Part shown: one piece after another, positions 5,756-5,863 of the stretch
Numbering within the stretch: the first letter of the stretch is position 1
Layout of the letters: the number at the start of each line of letters is the position of its first letter
Source of the DNA: Opitutales bacterium
GTDB lineage: Bacteria; Verrucomicrobiota; Verrucomicrobiia; Opitutales; UBA2987
Assembly (NCBI GenBank): GCA_021772555.1
Contig: JAJFLT010000254.1
Coordinates: 1 to 5,863, forward strand
DNA length: 5,863 nucleotides
Direction: 5' to 3'
Program-made: the position numbers and the translations under genes
Notes under the pieces: generated by a model
Seen by the model: the letters and a program-made list of their open reading frames with translations, nothing else
The model's database searches: none
What the model was told of the DNA's origin: nothing

Positions 5756-5863
5756 TTATAGCAAATCGGGATCGATGAGAATTTCCCGCGGTTTGGAACC
5801 ATTATCTGGGCCGACAATCCCTTTGTCCTCCAGTTGCTCCATGATGCGGGCTGCCCGGTTGTA
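5756..5863 (-). CDS. ftsK: DNA translocase FtsK, C-terminal gamma domain only (5' partial)
   Basis: The last 35 codons of a gene entering from the right edge read 'YNRAARIMEQLEDKGIVGP' followed by 'DNGSKPREILIDPDLL' and TAA at 5758-5756. This is the C-terminal winged-helix (gamma) domain of FtsK/SpoIIIE, whose usual form is 'GYNRAARLME.LE..GIVGP..GSKPREVL'. The gamma domain reads the polar KOPS sequences that direct the hexameric motor towards dif and contacts XerD at the septum. The motor and membrane domains lie outside the window. Match to the family ending is very close, so the call is firm despite the short length. Confidence 0.92.
   Translation of the reverse strand, partial: YNRAARIMEQLEDKGIVGPDNGSKPREILIDPDLL

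Overview
The window looks like a chromosomal segment of a Verrucomicrobiota bacterium, probably an Opitutae-like lineage. This is an inference from protein style, not from a marker gene. The main pointers are a secreted protein carrying the Trp/Gly/Tyr-rich 'WLYD..YGWFWTSS..YP..YS' domain familiar from verrucomicrobial exported proteins, a small protein ending in a 'RKAIIYMEVLGAPVSVR' motif of the kind I recall from Planctomycetes/Verrucomicrobia hypothetical proteins, and an FtsK to RodZ-like gene order. No rRNA, tRNA, CRISPR array, insertion sequence or phage gene is visible.

Left block, plus strand (1-3645). A tightly packed membrane operon: a long NfeD protein with a ClpP-like serine protease domain (5' end cut by the window edge), a short NfeD protein without the protease (7 nt later), and the flotillin-like SPFH protein FloA (2 nt later). 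After a 72-nt gap comes a small membrane-anchored, coiled-coil, Gln/Pro-rich protein of unknown function that starts at a TTG with a good ribosome binding site. NfeD and flotillin proteins are established partners in bacterial membrane microdomains, and the fourth gene may be a lineage-specific addition to that unit.

Middle block, minus strand (3733-4596). A single exported protein of unknown function lies convergent to the left block. It has a signal peptide, one verrucomicrobial Trp-rich domain, and then two tandem copies of an alpha/beta module resembling the propeptide (inhibitor I9/fervidolysin-like) domains of subtilases, with no protease attached. It is clearly more AT-rich than its neighbours. 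A perfect C6G6 palindrome sits in the linker between its domains, where slippage would cut off the tandem modules. A good sigma70-type promoter lies upstream.

Right block, minus strand (4867-5863). The C-terminal tip of the DNA translocase FtsK enters from the right edge, followed by a complete RodZ-like cell-shape protein (cytoplasmic helix-turn-helix, one membrane segment, periplasmic beta domain). A weak hairpin with a T-run follows rodZ. Cell-division and cell-shape genes are therefore adjacent here.

The 4597-4866 stretch holds the middle gene's promoter, the candidate rodZ terminator and a doubtful 41-codon frame. I see no clearly new multi-gene system. The most unusual item is the exported protein at 3733-4596.
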